This document shows positions 41,389-50,794 of a stretch of 64,000 nt of DNA, one piece after another. Origin of the DNA: Streptomyces aurantiogriseus. Lineage in GTDB: Bacteria > Actinomycetota > Actinomycetes > Streptomycetales > Streptomycetaceae. A program made the translations under genes and the position numbers. The DNA is taken from NCBI RefSeq assembly GCF_014649375.1, contig NZ_BMSX01000002.1, positions 504,619 through 568,618 of the forward strand, written 5' to 3'. The notes under the pieces were generated by a model, which ran no database searches, was not told the origin of the DNA, and saw only the letters and a program-made list of their open reading frames with translations. Every line of letters starts with the position of its first letter. Positions within the stretch are counted from its first letter, which is position 1.

Positions 41389-42960
41389 TCAGTCGGTGTG
41401 AGCCCGCGTCTCCTCGTGCGCCTGCTCGTGGCCGTGCGCCTGCTCATGGCCGTGCTCCTGCTCGTGCACGCCGTTCGTCGCGGCGATCTTCTTCCACGAC
41501 TTCGGCTGCGCGGGTGCCCCCGGCGTCCCCAGCGCCCGGGCCGAGATCGACACCTCCCGCGCCGCGGGCGCCGCCGGCTTCGACGCCTGGAACAGCCAGG
41601 TGTCGAACAGCGCGCCCAGCGACTTCCCGGACACCTCCTCCGCGTACGTCCGGAAGTCGGCGACGGTCGCGTTGCCGTGGGCGTACTTCTGCGGCCAGCC
41701 CTTGAGGATCGCGAAGAACGCCTCGTCCCCGATCTCGTTCCGCAGCGCCTGCAGCGTCAGCGCGCCCCGGTCGTACACCGCGAGGTGGAACTGGTTCTCC
41801 GGCCCCGGATCGCCGGGCTTCACCGTCCAGAACGGGTCGTCGGCCGGCCGCGAGGCGTACACGTAGTCGGCGATCTCCTGCGCCGTGCCCTCGCCCTCGT
41901 GCTCGGACCACAGCCACTGCGCGTACCGCGCGAAGCCCTCGTTGATCCAGATGTCCTTCCACCCGGCGACGGACACCAGGTCGCCGTACCACTGGTGGGC
42001 CAGCTCGTGCACGACCACGGAGGTGTTCGACCCGGCGGCGAACTGCCGGGGGCTGTAGAAGGGCCGCGTCTGCGTCTCCAGCGCGTACCCGGTGGTCACG
42101 TTCGGCACATAGCCGCCGAGCGCGTTGTAGGGGTACGGCCCGAAGTACTCGGTCAGCCAGTCGGCGATCTCCCCGGTCCGCTCGATGCTGGCCCGCGCCG
42201 CACCGGCGTTGTCGCCCAGGTCCTTGCTGTAGGCGTTGACGACCGGGATGCCGCTGTCGGTCGTGCCGGTCGTGATGTCGAACCTCCCGACCGCGAGTGT
42301 GGCCAGATAGGTCGCCTGAGGCTTGTCGGAGCGCCAGTTGAAGCGGGTCCAGCCGGCCCGGGAAGTCGTCGACTGCAGCGTGCCGTTGGAGATGGCCTGG
42401 GTGCCGTCCGGCACCTGGACCGACACGTCGTAGGTCGCCTTGTCCAGCGGGTGGTCGTTGCTCGGGAACCACCACCAGGCCGCCTCGGGCTCGTTCGCGC
42501 CGACCCCGCCGTCAGGGGTGCGGTGCCAGCTGGTGAAGCCGTACGCCTGCTTAGACGACGGGACCCCGCTGTAGCGCACCACGACGGTGATCGCGGTGCC
42601 CTTGGCCAGCGGTGTCTTCGGCGTGATCTCCAGCTCGTGCTCGCCCGAGGTCGCGAACGCCGCCTTGGTGCCGTTGACCCGTACCTCGCTGACGTCGAGC
42701 AGGAAGTCCAGGTTGAACCGCGACAGGTCCTGCGTGGTCTTCGCCAGGAGCGTCGCCGTACCCTCCAGCCGGTCCGTGGCGGGCTGGTACTTCAGCCGCA
42801 GGTCGTAGTGGGAGACGTCGTATCCGCCGTTGCCGTAGGCCGGGTAGTAGGGGTCACCGATGCCCGGGGCGCCGGGGGAGACGCTCGCGGCCGATGCCGG
42901 GATCGCCAGCAGGACGGACGCGGCGGCGAAGGCGCCCGGCGCGATGAATCTGCGGTGCAC
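41389..42960 (-). CDS. Secreted M1-family zinc aminopeptidase
   Basis: The 523-residue protein has a signal peptide (RRFIAPGAFAAASVLLAIPASA). The M1 N-terminal beta domain (about 30-230) and a catalytic domain with VVHELAHQWYGD and the downstream WINEGFARYAQW (zinc ligands HExxH-x18-E) follow. It lacks the large helical C-terminal domain of PepN and ends in a His/Glu-rich tail with HEQ-AHG repeats, which may bind metal. GTG 42960 has GGAG upstream. It diverges from a dipeptidyl peptidase gene; together they would degrade peptides outside the cell. Confidence 0.92.
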   Translation of the reverse strand: MHRRFIAPGAFAAASVLLAIPASAASVSPGAPGIGDPYYPAYGNGGYDVSHYDLRLKYQPATDRLEGTATLLAKTTQDLSRFNLDFLLDVSEVRVNGTKAAFATSGEHELEITPKTPLAKGTAITVVVRYSGVPSSKQAYGFTSWHRTPDGGVGANEPEAAWWWFPSNDHPLDKATYDVSVQVPDGTQAISNGTLQSTTSRAGWTRFNWRSDKPQATYLATLAVGRFDITTGTTDSGIPVVNAYSKDLGDNAGAARASIERTGEIADWLTEYFGPYPYNALGGYVPNVTTGYALETQTRPFYSPRQFAAGSNTSVVVHELAHQWYGDLVSVAGWKDIWINEGFARYAQWLWSEHEGEGTAQEIADYVYASRPADDPFWTVKPGDPGPENQFHLAVYDRGALTLQALRNEIGDEAFFAILKGWPQKYAHGNATVADFRTYAEEVSGKSLGALFDTWLFQASKPAAPAAREVSISARALGTPGAPAQPKSWKKIAATNGVHEQEHGHEQAHGHEQAHEETRAHTD

Positions 42961-43160
42961 GAGAGCTCCAAGTCCTAGGGGCACGAAGTCTGTTCGGAGC
43001 CTATTGACTCCCTGTGCCCAGGACCTGCCCAGCGCCACCGCTGTCACACGATCGCCATTCAGCCGTCATGACCGAACCCTGCCCATGGGCGTGTTCCGGC
43101 CGCAGCCGACGCACAATCGCCCTCTTCTGCCCGTGAGTTGACCGCTGTACCGTCCCGCGC

Positions 43161-45107
43161 ATGCCGACACGCACGCGCTTCACGATCTGGAGACCGCTCG
43201 CGACCGCCGCCATCACCGCTCTGGTGGCCGCCTTCCTCACCCCGGCAGCAGCCCACGCCACCCCGCGCGAGAGCGAGCCGGTGTACTCCTACGAGAACGC
43301 CGTCCGCGAGGCCGTCTGGGTGGACACCGGCCTCGACGGCGACGGCGACGGCAGGACCGACCGGGTCGCCGTCGACATCGTCCGCCCCCGCGAACTCGAC
43401 CGGCAGGGCCGCAAGGTGCCCGTCATCATGGACGCCAGCCCCTACTACTCCTGCTGCGGACGCGGCAACGAGGGCCAGCGGAAGACGTACGACGCGAACG
43501 GCGACGTCGTCCAGATGCCGCTGTTCTACGACAACTACTTCGTGCCCCGCGGCTACGCCTTCGTCGGCGTCGACCTGGCCGGCACCAACCGTTCCGACGG
43601 CTGCGTCGACGTCGGCGGCCGCTCCGACATCCTCTCCGCGAAGGCCGTCGTCGACTGGCTGGGCGGCCGCGCGAAGGCGTACACCACCCGCACCGGCACC
43701 GAACGCGTCCGGGCGACCTGGACCAACGGCAGAACCGGCATGATCGGCAAGAGCTGGGACGGCACCATCGCCAACGGCGTCGCCGCCACCGGTGTGAAGG
43801 GCCTGAAGACCATCGTCCCGATCAGCGCCATCTCCTCCTGGTACGACTACTACTTCCAGCAGGGCGCCCCGCTCTACGACTCGGGCCCCGACTGGCTCTC
43901 GAACCGCGTCAACAGCCCCGACGCCCGCGCCAGGTGCGCCGCCGTGCAGCAGAAGCTCGTCGACGAGGCCCCGCGCACCGGCGACCGGACGGGCCTGTGG
44001 ACCGAGCGCGACTACGTCAAGGACGCGAGCAAGGTCAAGGCCAGCGTCTTCCTCGTCCACGGCCTCCAGGACCTCAACGTCCGTATGAAGCACGTCGGCC
44101 AGTGGTGGGACGCCCTGGCGAAGAACGGTGTCGAGCGCAAGATCTGGCTCTCCCAGACCGGCCACGTCGACCCCTTCGACTTCCGTCGCGCCACCTGGGT
44201 CGAGACCCTGCACCGCTGGTTCGACCACGAACTCCTCGGCTACGACAACGGCATCGACCGCGAGCCCATGGCCGACATCGAACGCCACCCCGACCAGTGG
44301 GAGACGTCCAGGGTGTGGCCGCCGAAGGGCACGATGACGACGACCCTGCGCCCGGCCACCGGCGAGCAGGCGGGCGTCGGCACGCTCGGCCTGCGCAAGG
44401 GCACCGGCACCGAGACCTTCACCGACGACCCGCAGCTCGGCGAGACCGACTGGGCCGCACGGATCGACAGCCCGACCCCCGACAAGGCCGGCTTCGTGAC
44501 CGGGCCCCTCACCCGTGACCTGCGCCTGTCCGGCTCCTCCAGGGTCACCGTCACCGCCACGCCCACGACCCCCACGGCTCATCTGACCGCCGTCCTGGTC
44601 GACCTCGGCCCCGACACCATCCGCGACTACGCGGCGAGCGGCGAGGGCATCACCACCCTCACCGACCGCACCTGCTGGGGCGTCAGCACCACCGGCGACA
44701 GCGCCTGCTTCAAGGAGACCGAGGCGCGGACCGCCGACGTCGACTTCACGGTCCTCAGCCGCGGCTGGGCCGACCTCGGCACCTACGCCGACGCGGGGAA
44801 GGGCGTCCCCCTCACCCCGGGCAAGGCCTACACCCTCACCCTCGACCTGGCGGCCACCGACCACGTCGTCCCCGAGGGCCACCGCCTGGCCCTGATCGTC
44901 GCGGGCACCGACAAGAACCTCATCGACCCGCCCGCCGACACCCCGACCCTCACCCTGGACCTGTCCCGCACCTCGGCCCGGGTCCCGCTCGTCGGCGGCG
45001 CCCAGGCGTTCGCGGGAGCCACAGCCGGTTCCCCGCGGACGACGACACCCGATTCCGCGCCCCTGGACGGCGTACCGGCACCGCGCAACCCGCACGGGAT
45101 CCCATAA
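43161..45107 (+). CDS. Secreted Xaa-Pro dipeptidyl-peptidase
   Basis: The 648-residue S15-type peptidase has a signal peptide (ITALVAAFLTPAAAHA). The alpha/beta-hydrolase core has MDASPYYSCCGRGNEG, the nucleophile elbow GKSWDGTIAN (Ser) and FLVHGLQDLNV (acid). The C-terminal jelly-roll is PepX-type, with PLTRDLRLSGSSRVTV. It releases Xaa-Pro dipeptides from peptides. ATG 43161 is the signal start. Divergent from an M1 aminopeptidase with which it may be co-used. Confidence 0.92.
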   Translation: MPTRTRFTIWRPLATAAITALVAAFLTPAAAHATPRESEPVYSYENAVREAVWVDTGLDGDGDGRTDRVAVDIVRPRELDRQGRKVPVIMDASPYYSCCGRGNEGQRKTYDANGDVVQMPLFYDNYFVPRGYAFVGVDLAGTNRSDGCVDVGGRSDILSAKAVVDWLGGRAKAYTTRTGTERVRATWTNGRTGMIGKSWDGTIANGVAATGVKGLKTIVPISAISSWYDYYFQQGAPLYDSGPDWLSNRVNSPDARARCAAVQQKLVDEAPRTGDRTGLWTERDYVKDASKVKASVFLVHGLQDLNVRMKHVGQWWDALAKNGVERKIWLSQTGHVDPFDFRRATWVETLHRWFDHELLGYDNGIDREPMADIERHPDQWETSRVWPPKGTMTTTLRPATGEQAGVGTLGLRKGTGTETFTDDPQLGETDWAARIDSPTPDKAGFVTGPLTRDLRLSGSSRVTVTATPTTPTAHLTAVLVDLGPDTIRDYAASGEGITTLTDRTCWGVSTTGDSACFKETEARTADVDFTVLSRGWADLGTYADAGKGVPLTPGKAYTLTLDLAATDHVVPEGHRLALIVAGTDKNLIDPPADTPTLTLDLSRTSARVPLVGGAQAFAGATAGSPRTTTPDSAPLDGVPAPRNPHGIP

Positions 45108-45199
45108 GTGCGCTGGTACTCCAGCCGTGGATCGTCATCGTCATTCCGATGCGCGGCCGGCCGCCGGTAGTGGCCGGCCTGCGCTCGGGCCTCGCCGAA

Positions 45200-45470
45200 C
45201 TCCTGGCGCGGTGACTCGGCGCACGACGAGGACGATCTTCCCCGTGGTGCGGCCCGTCTCCCCGTGGGCATGGGCCTTGGCGGTCTCGGCGAGGGGGGAG
45301 GTCGTGTCGATGCGGGCGCGGAGCCTGCCCTCCTCGGCGAGTTCGGTCCGAAGTCGCGCAGGGCGACGTCGCAGTGGCCGGGGACGGTCAGCGGGTTAAC
45401 GATGATGCCGGTGAGCCAACCGGCTACCAGCCGGCCTCCGAACCGCGGAGCGATGGGCGCCGCACCCTTT
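45200..45470 (-). pseudogene. Fused remnants of a membrane protein and a zinc-type quinone oxidoreductase
   Basis: Reading the minus strand, about 45470-45365 gives RLVAGWLTGIIVNPLTVPGH and ALRDFG, like the end of a DoxX-type membrane protein. About 45355-45215 gives ELAEEGRLRARID, AKAHAHGETGRT and GKIVLVV, the C-terminal end of an NADP-type medium-chain oxidoreductase. The two are in different frames, and neither has a start or core. Only decayed 3' pieces remain. The rest of the 441-base gap between flanking genes shows nothing else. Confidence 0.55.
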
Positions 45471-45548
45471 CGCCACCGGACGTTTGCCCATCGCGGCGAT
45501 CACGGGACTGCGTTGTCCCTTGGGGAGCCGCGCCGTACCGCGCCGCCG

Positions 45549-46517
45549 TCAGCTCGCGTGCCCACTCCCGCAGGCCATGAGAGCGATCATGTCGAACAGC
45601 ACGGTCGCGGCGGTGATCGAGGTGATCTCGGCGTGGTCGTAGGCGGGAGCCACCTCCACCACATCGCCGCCCACGATGTTCAACCCGGTCAACCCACGAA
45701 GTACCCGCAGGAGTTCACGACTGGTCAGTCCGCCGGACTCCGGGGTTCCCGTGCCCGGTGCGAAAGCCGGGTCGAGGACATCGATGTCGATGGACAGGTA
45801 GACCGGGAGGTCGTCCACCCGTTCGGTGACCGCCTGGATCGCACCGGCCGTGCCGAGCAGATCGATCTCGCCGGCGCGGATGGTACGGAAGCCGAATCGG
45901 TTGTCCGCGTCGAGGTCCGCCCGGTCGTAGACGGGGCCGCGAATGCCCACATGGATGGAGTGGTCCTTGATGAGCAGGCCCTCTTCGAACGCTCGGCGGA
46001 ACACCGTGCCGTGGGTGGTCGGTGCGTGGAAGTAGGTGTCCCAGGTGTCCAGGTGCGCGTCGAAGTGCACGAGGGCGACCGGCCCGTGCTCGGCCACCGC
46101 TGCCCGCAGCATCGGCAGCGCGATCGTGTGGTCGCCGCCGATCGCCAGTACCCTGCGTCCGCCGCGCGCCACGTCCCGGGCATGGTCGGTGATCTGGCCG
46201 AGGGCGGTGTCGATCGAGAACGGGGTCACCGGGACGTCACCGGCGTCGACGACCTGGAGGGCGGTGAACGGCGAGATGTCCAGCTCCACGTGGTACTCCG
46301 GGCGCAGGTGCCGGGACGCCTGGCGGACGGCCATCGGGCCGAACCGGGCACCGGGCCGGTAGGACGTGCCGGCGTCGAACGGTACACCGAGGACGGCGAC
46401 GTCGTAGTCGCTCACTCGGTCGATCTCCGGCACCCGGGCGAAACTTCCGCTTCCGGTGAAGCGCGGAACGGTCGTGCCGTCCACAGGGCGTACCGGGTCA
46501 TGGGACGGGTCAGGCAT
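45549..46517 (-). CDS. Agmatinase/guanidinobutyrase-family ureohydrolase
   Basis: The 322-residue protein has all Mn-type ligands of the family: AIGGDHTIALP, LVHFDAHLDTWD and SIDIDVLDPAFAPGTGTPESGG. It resembles agmatinase, guanidinobutyrase and guanidine hydrolase (GdmH) members, which cannot be told apart by eye. It releases urea from a guanidino compound. ATG 46517 has AGAGGA upstream. It is the last gene of the minus operon with two SDRs, a permease and a hydrolase. Context with a guanidine-type carboxylase operon suggests a guanidino substrate. Confidence 0.88.
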   Translation of the reverse strand: MPDPSHDPVRPVDGTTVPRFTGSGSFARVPEIDRVSDYDVAVLGVPFDAGTSYRPGARFGPMAVRQASRHLRPEYHVELDISPFTALQVVDAGDVPVTPFSIDTALGQITDHARDVARGGRRVLAIGGDHTIALPMLRAAVAEHGPVALVHFDAHLDTWDTYFHAPTTHGTVFRRAFEEGLLIKDHSIHVGIRGPVYDRADLDADNRFGFRTIRAGEIDLLGTAGAIQAVTERVDDLPVYLSIDIDVLDPAFAPGTGTPESGGLTSRELLRVLRGLTGLNIVGGDVVEVAPAYDHAEITSITAATVLFDMIALMACGSGHAS

Positions 46518-46547
46518 GGGAGTTCCTCTTCCGGGTTCCGGGAGTGC

Positions 46548-47321
46548 TCAGGCACGGGCACGGGTGGAGCCGCCGTTGGGCTGGAGGATCTGGCCGGTGA
46601 TCGCGCCCGCGCCGGGGGAGGCCAGGAAGGCGACGGCCGCCGCGATGTCGGCGGGCTCGGCCAGTCGGCCGACGGGCATCAACCGCCGGTAGCGGGCCCG
46701 CATCTCCTCCAGCGTCACTCCGGCGTCGGCGGCGTCCACCCTCAGCTGATCGGTGTCCACGTAGGACGGGGCGACGCAGTTCGTGAGGATCCCCTGGGGG
46801 CCCAGTTCGCGGGCCAGTCCCTTGGCCAGGGCGATCAGCCCGGCCTTCGAGGCGGCGTAGGCGGTGGCGTTGCGCTGCCCGATCACGCCCCACTCCGAGG
46901 CGATGACCACGATCCGGCCGTGGCCGAGGGCCCGCATGCCGGGCAGGACGGCCTGAACGACCCGGAAGTGCCCGGACAGGTTCACCTCGATCTGCTGCCA
47001 CCAGTCCTCGGGTTCCTGGTCGAGGAACGGGCCCATCGCCATCGTCGCGGCGTTGGCCACCAGGATCTCCACCGGGCCGGCCAGCCGCTCGAGCCGGACG
47101 AGCAGGGTGGCCACCGCGGCCGGGTCGGCGATGTCGGCGGGCGCGGTGATCCCGCCGATGCGATCGGCCAGTTCGGACAGCCGCCCGTCGTCGGCGACGT
47201 CGTTCACGGCCACGGTGTGACCGTCCGCGGCCAGTCGCAGCGCGCAGGCCCGGCCGATGCCCTGGGCGGCTCCGGTGACCAGAGCGATGCCGCTCCGTCC
47301 GGGGCGTGCAGCCGATGCCAT
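46548..47321 (-). CDS. SDR-family oxidoreductase
   Basis: The 257-residue classical SDR has TGAAQGIGRA (NAD(P) loop), NAAT, the catalytic Ser in VVIASEWG and Tyr-Lys in AYAASKAG, with a C-terminal NGGSTRA. It should oxidise or reduce an alcohol/ketone. ATG 47321 starts one base after the stop of the upstream SDR (TGACATG), so it is translationally coupled. Two linked SDRs in a guanidino-compound operon suggest successive oxidation of a hydroxyl in the substrate, which is inference. Confidence 0.88.
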   Translation of the reverse strand: MASAARPGRSGIALVTGAAQGIGRACALRLAADGHTVAVNDVADDGRLSELADRIGGITAPADIADPAAVATLLVRLERLAGPVEILVANAATMAMGPFLDQEPEDWWQQIEVNLSGHFRVVQAVLPGMRALGHGRIVVIASEWGVIGQRNATAYAASKAGLIALAKGLARELGPQGILTNCVAPSYVDTDQLRVDAADAGVTLEEMRARYRRLMPVGRLAEPADIAAAVAFLASPGAGAITGQILQPNGGSTRARA

Positions 47322-47322
47322 G

Positions 47323-48018
47323 TCAGATCACCGCCCCGGCGTTCGGGGACAGCACGTCTCCGCAGTACATGCGCCCCTCGGTGGCAAGGTGGAGCACGGT
47401 GCACGCGACCTCGGCGGGGGTGACCAGCCGCCCGAGCGGCAGCGTGGCCAGGTAGGCCGGATCGCGCCACGGAGAGTCCGGGGCCAGCAGGGGTGTGTCG
47501 GTGGGGCCGGGGGCGACGATGTTGACCCGGATCCCCGCGTCGGCCACTTCCAGCGCCAGCGACTTGGCGAAGCCGAGCACCGCGCCCTTGGCGGCCACGT
47601 AGTGCAGGTCGCCGGTACTTCCCGCGAGGGCCAACTCGGAGGAGATCACCACCACGGTGCCGGTGCCGGCGTCGAGAAGGTACGGCAGGGCGGCGGCGCA
47701 GGTGTTCACCGTGCCGCCCAGGGCGACGGCCAGCATCCGGTTCCACTGGGCGGTGGTGATGTCGCCGACGTCGATGCCGTCCTCGTAGTACCCGGCGGCG
47801 GTCACCACCAGGTCCAGCCGGCCGAACCGGCCGGCCGCGCGGTCGACGGCGTCCGCGACCGCGCCGCGGTCGGCCACATCGGCGGCGAGCGGCAGATCCG
47901 TGGGGGAAGGGCGCAGATCCAGCCCGGCGGTCCGCCAGCCCGCCTCGCGCAGCACCTCGGCGGTCGCGGCGCCGATACCGCCGGCGGCACCGGTGATCAG
48001 GGCGACCGGAGCGCTCAT
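47323..48018 (-). CDS. SDR-family oxidoreductase
   Basis: The 231-residue classical SDR has TGAAGGIGAA, VVTAAG, catalytic Ser in VVISSELA and Tyr-Lys in HYVAAKG. It lacks the long C-terminal loop of larger relatives. ATG 48018 overlaps the permease TGA by 4 bases (ATGA). It shares the operon with a second SDR but the two differ widely in sequence, so they are not recent duplicates. Substrate unknown. Confidence 0.88.
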   Translation of the reverse strand: MSAPVALITGAAGGIGAATAEVLREAGWRTAGLDLRPSPTDLPLAADVADRGAVADAVDRAAGRFGRLDLVVTAAGYYEDGIDVGDITTAQWNRMLAVALGGTVNTCAAALPYLLDAGTGTVVVISSELALAGSTGDLHYVAAKGAVLGFAKSLALEVADAGIRVNIVAPGPTDTPLLAPDSPWRDPAYLATLPLGRLVTPAEVACTVLHLATEGRMYCGDVLSPNAGAVI

Positions 48019-49502
48019 GCTCCGCCCTCGTCGAGGGCCACCGAGCGGAGGGCGGGGGCCGGGGACGCACCGCGGCCCGGCCGGAACACCCACCAGCTCA
48101 CCAGCACGCCGATCACTCCCAGCACCCCGGTCATGATCAGCAGTCCCCAGTCCAGGTACCACACTCCGTTCAGGGCGCGCGGCCAGGCGATGTTCACCAA
48201 CTCGAAGGTCACCCACACCGCCGCGGCGAGGGTCACCGGCGTGCCCCACCGGCCCATGGACACCTCGCCGGGCTGCCACGTGCCGCGCAGTCGGACGCAG
48301 ACGGCACCGAGCACGGGCAGTGCGTAGGAGATGTAGAACCCGGCGTTGGCGAAGGACAGCAGCAGGGCGTAGACCTTCGAGGCGCTGATGAAGAGCAGGG
48401 ATCCGGCGATGACGACGGTCAGCGCGATCGCGTTCCGGGGCACCCGCTCGGTGCCGGACAGCGTGCCCAGCAGCCGCGCGCCGGGGATGACCCGGTCACG
48501 GGCGCCGGCCCAGATGGCCCGGCTCACCGCCGCCTGCACCGCCATCAGGCTGGCCGTGAACCCGACGACCAGGGCGATGAGCAGTGCCGAGCCGGTCGAG
48601 GAGCCGAGCCGCGTCTGCAGGGTGGTCGCGACCGGGTCCGCGTCCTTGCCGCTCAGTACGGCCGCCACGTCCGGCACGGCCAGCAGGATGCCGAGGCCGG
48701 CGAACGCGACGAGCAGGCCGACGGCCGTCAGGGCCAGCGGCATGGCCTTGGGCAGCACCCGCCGGGACTCCTTGACCTCCTCGGCGATGGAGCCGGCCGA
48801 CTCGAATCCGACGAACGACCAGCCCACCATGGCGACCGCCGCGAGGAACGGCCCGAAGAGCCACTGCGCGCCGTGTGCGGTGCCCCCGCCGCTCAGGATG
48901 GCCGAGAGAGCGTGCTCACGGTGGACGAAGAGCAGCACGATCCCGATGCCCAGGGTGGCGACGAGCTCCGCCGTGAGGCTCCCGTACAGCAGTACCTTCA
49001 GGACCCGGCCGCCGATCATGTTGGCGGCCGAGCCGAACAGCAGCACTCCCAGCGCGATCAGTGCCTGCGTCGGGCCACTCACGGCGATGCCGATCGCCTC
49101 GATGAGGAATCCGGACGCCGCATAGGACAGTGCCGACAGTGCGAGGGTGAGTCCCCACATGTAGGCCCAGTTGGTGAACCATCCGTAGCGGGGGCCGATC
49201 AGATGGCGTGCCCACTGGTAGACGCTGCCTTGCAGCGGCCAGCGGGACACCAGCTCGCCGAAGACGCCGGAGACCAGCAGCTGGCCGACGAGGACGACCG
49301 GGAACGCCCACCAGAAGGCGGGACCGGCGGTCACGATGCCGAGGGCGAACACGCCGTACAGGCCGACGATCGGCGAGACGTCGGAAAAGGAGAGAGCGAA
49401 CGCCGATCGCAGCGTGTACTGCTGCTTGAGTTCTTGCCCGGCGGCGGTGGCGGTTTCGTCGACGGGCAGGCCCGGCGGGGCGGTGGTGGTGTTCTCAGGC
49501 AT
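48015..49502 (-). CDS. APC-family amino-acid/amine permease
   Basis: The 495-residue protein has about 12 membrane helices, beginning with LRSAFALSFSDVSPIVGLYGVFAL and GPAFWWAFPVV. The SFVGFESAGSIAEEVK segment is typical of the APC group that carries GABA, polyamines and related amines. It probably imports the operon's substrate. ATG 49502 follows AGGAA. The 4-base overlap with the next gene shows coupling. It is only distantly like the second APC permease at 55.2 kb. Confidence 0.88.
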   Translation of the reverse strand: MPENTTTAPPGLPVDETATAAGQELKQQYTLRSAFALSFSDVSPIVGLYGVFALGIVTAGPAFWWAFPVVLVGQLLVSGVFGELVSRWPLQGSVYQWARHLIGPRYGWFTNWAYMWGLTLALSALSYAASGFLIEAIGIAVSGPTQALIALGVLLFGSAANMIGGRVLKVLLYGSLTAELVATLGIGIVLLFVHREHALSAILSGGGTAHGAQWLFGPFLAAVAMVGWSFVGFESAGSIAEEVKESRRVLPKAMPLALTAVGLLVAFAGLGILLAVPDVAAVLSGKDADPVATTLQTRLGSSTGSALLIALVVGFTASLMAVQAAVSRAIWAGARDRVIPGARLLGTLSGTERVPRNAIALTVVIAGSLLFISASKVYALLLSFANAGFYISYALPVLGAVCVRLRGTWQPGEVSMGRWGTPVTLAAAVWVTFELVNIAWPRALNGVWYLDWGLLIMTGVLGVIGVLVSWWVFRPGRGASPAPALRSVALDEGGA

Positions 49503-49628
49503 GACGATTCCTGTCGAAGGGGCGGCCGGCGGCCGGGGGCGTACGGAACAGACACGACAGGCGCCCTTGCCCGTAGTGCGAACTGCGGTGGACGGACGGA
49601 ACAGACGTGGCGGACGCGCCCCCCGTCG

Positions 49629-50561
49629 TCAGGGGCGCCGCGGTACCCAGTACGCCTGTTCGGGGATCCGGGGCTGCGGACACGTGCGCGGGGCGAGGTC
49701 CAGCGAGGCGGTGTGGCGGGCGACCTCGGCGACCGTGGTGATCCACAGGCCGGGCAGGGCCTTCATCCGCTCGATGAGCCGCTCCAGTGCCTCCGCGCGC
49801 GAGGGACGGCCGGACAGGAACGGGTGGCAGGTGAGGACGAAGCAGGCGCCGAGTCGCTGCATGGCCTCCAGCTCCCAGGTCCACATCTCCAGCGCCTTGG
49901 CGGGACTCTCGATCACTCCGGAGCCGATGAGCCCGGGCAGGAACGCGTACTGCTCCCAGTCGTCCAGCCCCCAGGAGACGGGTACCTGCACGATGCTGCC
50001 GGCCTGCGGCCGTTCGTCCACCGCCAGCCGGTAGGGGTGGTCGGCGTCCATGAGGCTGGAGTCGTACAGGAACCCGCGCTCCTCGAGCAGCCGCGGGGTG
50101 TGGTAGTTCAGCTCCCACATCGGCGCCCGGTAGCCCACCGGCGTGACGCCCGCCACCTCCCGCAGGGCCCTGATCCCCAGGTCCAGCATGTCGGCCTCGG
50201 TCTTGGCGTCCATGCCCACGGTGTTCTCGTGGAAGTAGCTGTGGTGGGCCACTTCGTGACCTGCCTCGGCCACCGACCGGACGGTCGCGGGGTAGCGGTG
50301 CGCCGTGTATCCGGGGACGAAGAACGTGGCTTTGATGTCGTGGCGTTCCAGCATGTCCAGGATCCGGGGCACCCCGACCAGCGGTCCGTACGACTGGTGA
50401 CTCATCGGGCTCATCCGGTCGACCGACGAGATGTCGGTGCTGAGCACGGCGGCTTCGGCGTCCATGTCGAAGGTCAGGCAGGCGGCCGCGGTGAAGCCCT
50501 CGGGCCAGTCGATGCGTCCGGCCGCCGTGTTCGCATCACGCTGGGCATCGGATCGGGTCAT
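49629..50561 (-). CDS. Polysaccharide-deacetylase-fold hydrolase (PuuE/cyclic-imidase type)
   Basis: The 310-residue protein has the NodB fold with LTFDMDAEA (catalytic Asp) and the metal motif HEVAHHSYFHE. VGYRAPMWELN and a late LTCHPFLSGRP (His) follow. There is no signal peptide, so it works in the cytoplasm, unlike cell-wall deacetylases. It resembles the allantoinase PuuE and cyclic imide hydrolases that open small amide rings. ATG 50561 is preferred over GTG 50567. It begins the minus operon, and context supports hydrolysis of a nitrogen-rich ring compound. Confidence 0.82.
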   Translation of the reverse strand: MTRSDAQRDANTAAGRIDWPEGFTAAACLTFDMDAEAAVLSTDISSVDRMSPMSHQSYGPLVGVPRILDMLERHDIKATFFVPGYTAHRYPATVRSVAEAGHEVAHHSYFHENTVGMDAKTEADMLDLGIRALREVAGVTPVGYRAPMWELNYHTPRLLEERGFLYDSSLMDADHPYRLAVDERPQAGSIVQVPVSWGLDDWEQYAFLPGLIGSGVIESPAKALEMWTWELEAMQRLGACFVLTCHPFLSGRPSRAEALERLIERMKALPGLWITTVAEVARHTASLDLAPRTCPQPRIPEQAYWVPRRP

Positions 50562-50705
50562 CGCCACACACTCCGCTCGCTCGCTCGGTGCGCACAGCAT
50601 GCGAACCGGCCCCGCCGACGCGCCATGCGACCCGGACGCAGAACTTCCGCCTGGTGTCGTACCGGGGTATGAACGGGCCATCGCCTCAGTGCCGGTAACA
50701 AGGAA

Positions 50706-50742
50706 TTCACGCCGGTCTCATCACCGGAATGACCAGCGTGAA
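50706..50742. promoter_or_regulatory. Nested inverted repeats between hydrolase operon and pucR
   Basis: TTCACGC (50706-50712) pairs with GCGTGAA (50736-50742), and inside them CCGGT (50712-50716) pairs with ACCGG (50723-50727). The site lies just before the PucR gene in the 233-base divergent region and is a candidate PucR operator. Confidence 0.5.
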
Positions 50743-50794
50743 TAGGTTCAGCGCCGGAGAACACCGCAGGCCGTGTGCGGGAGGTGAGGAAGCG

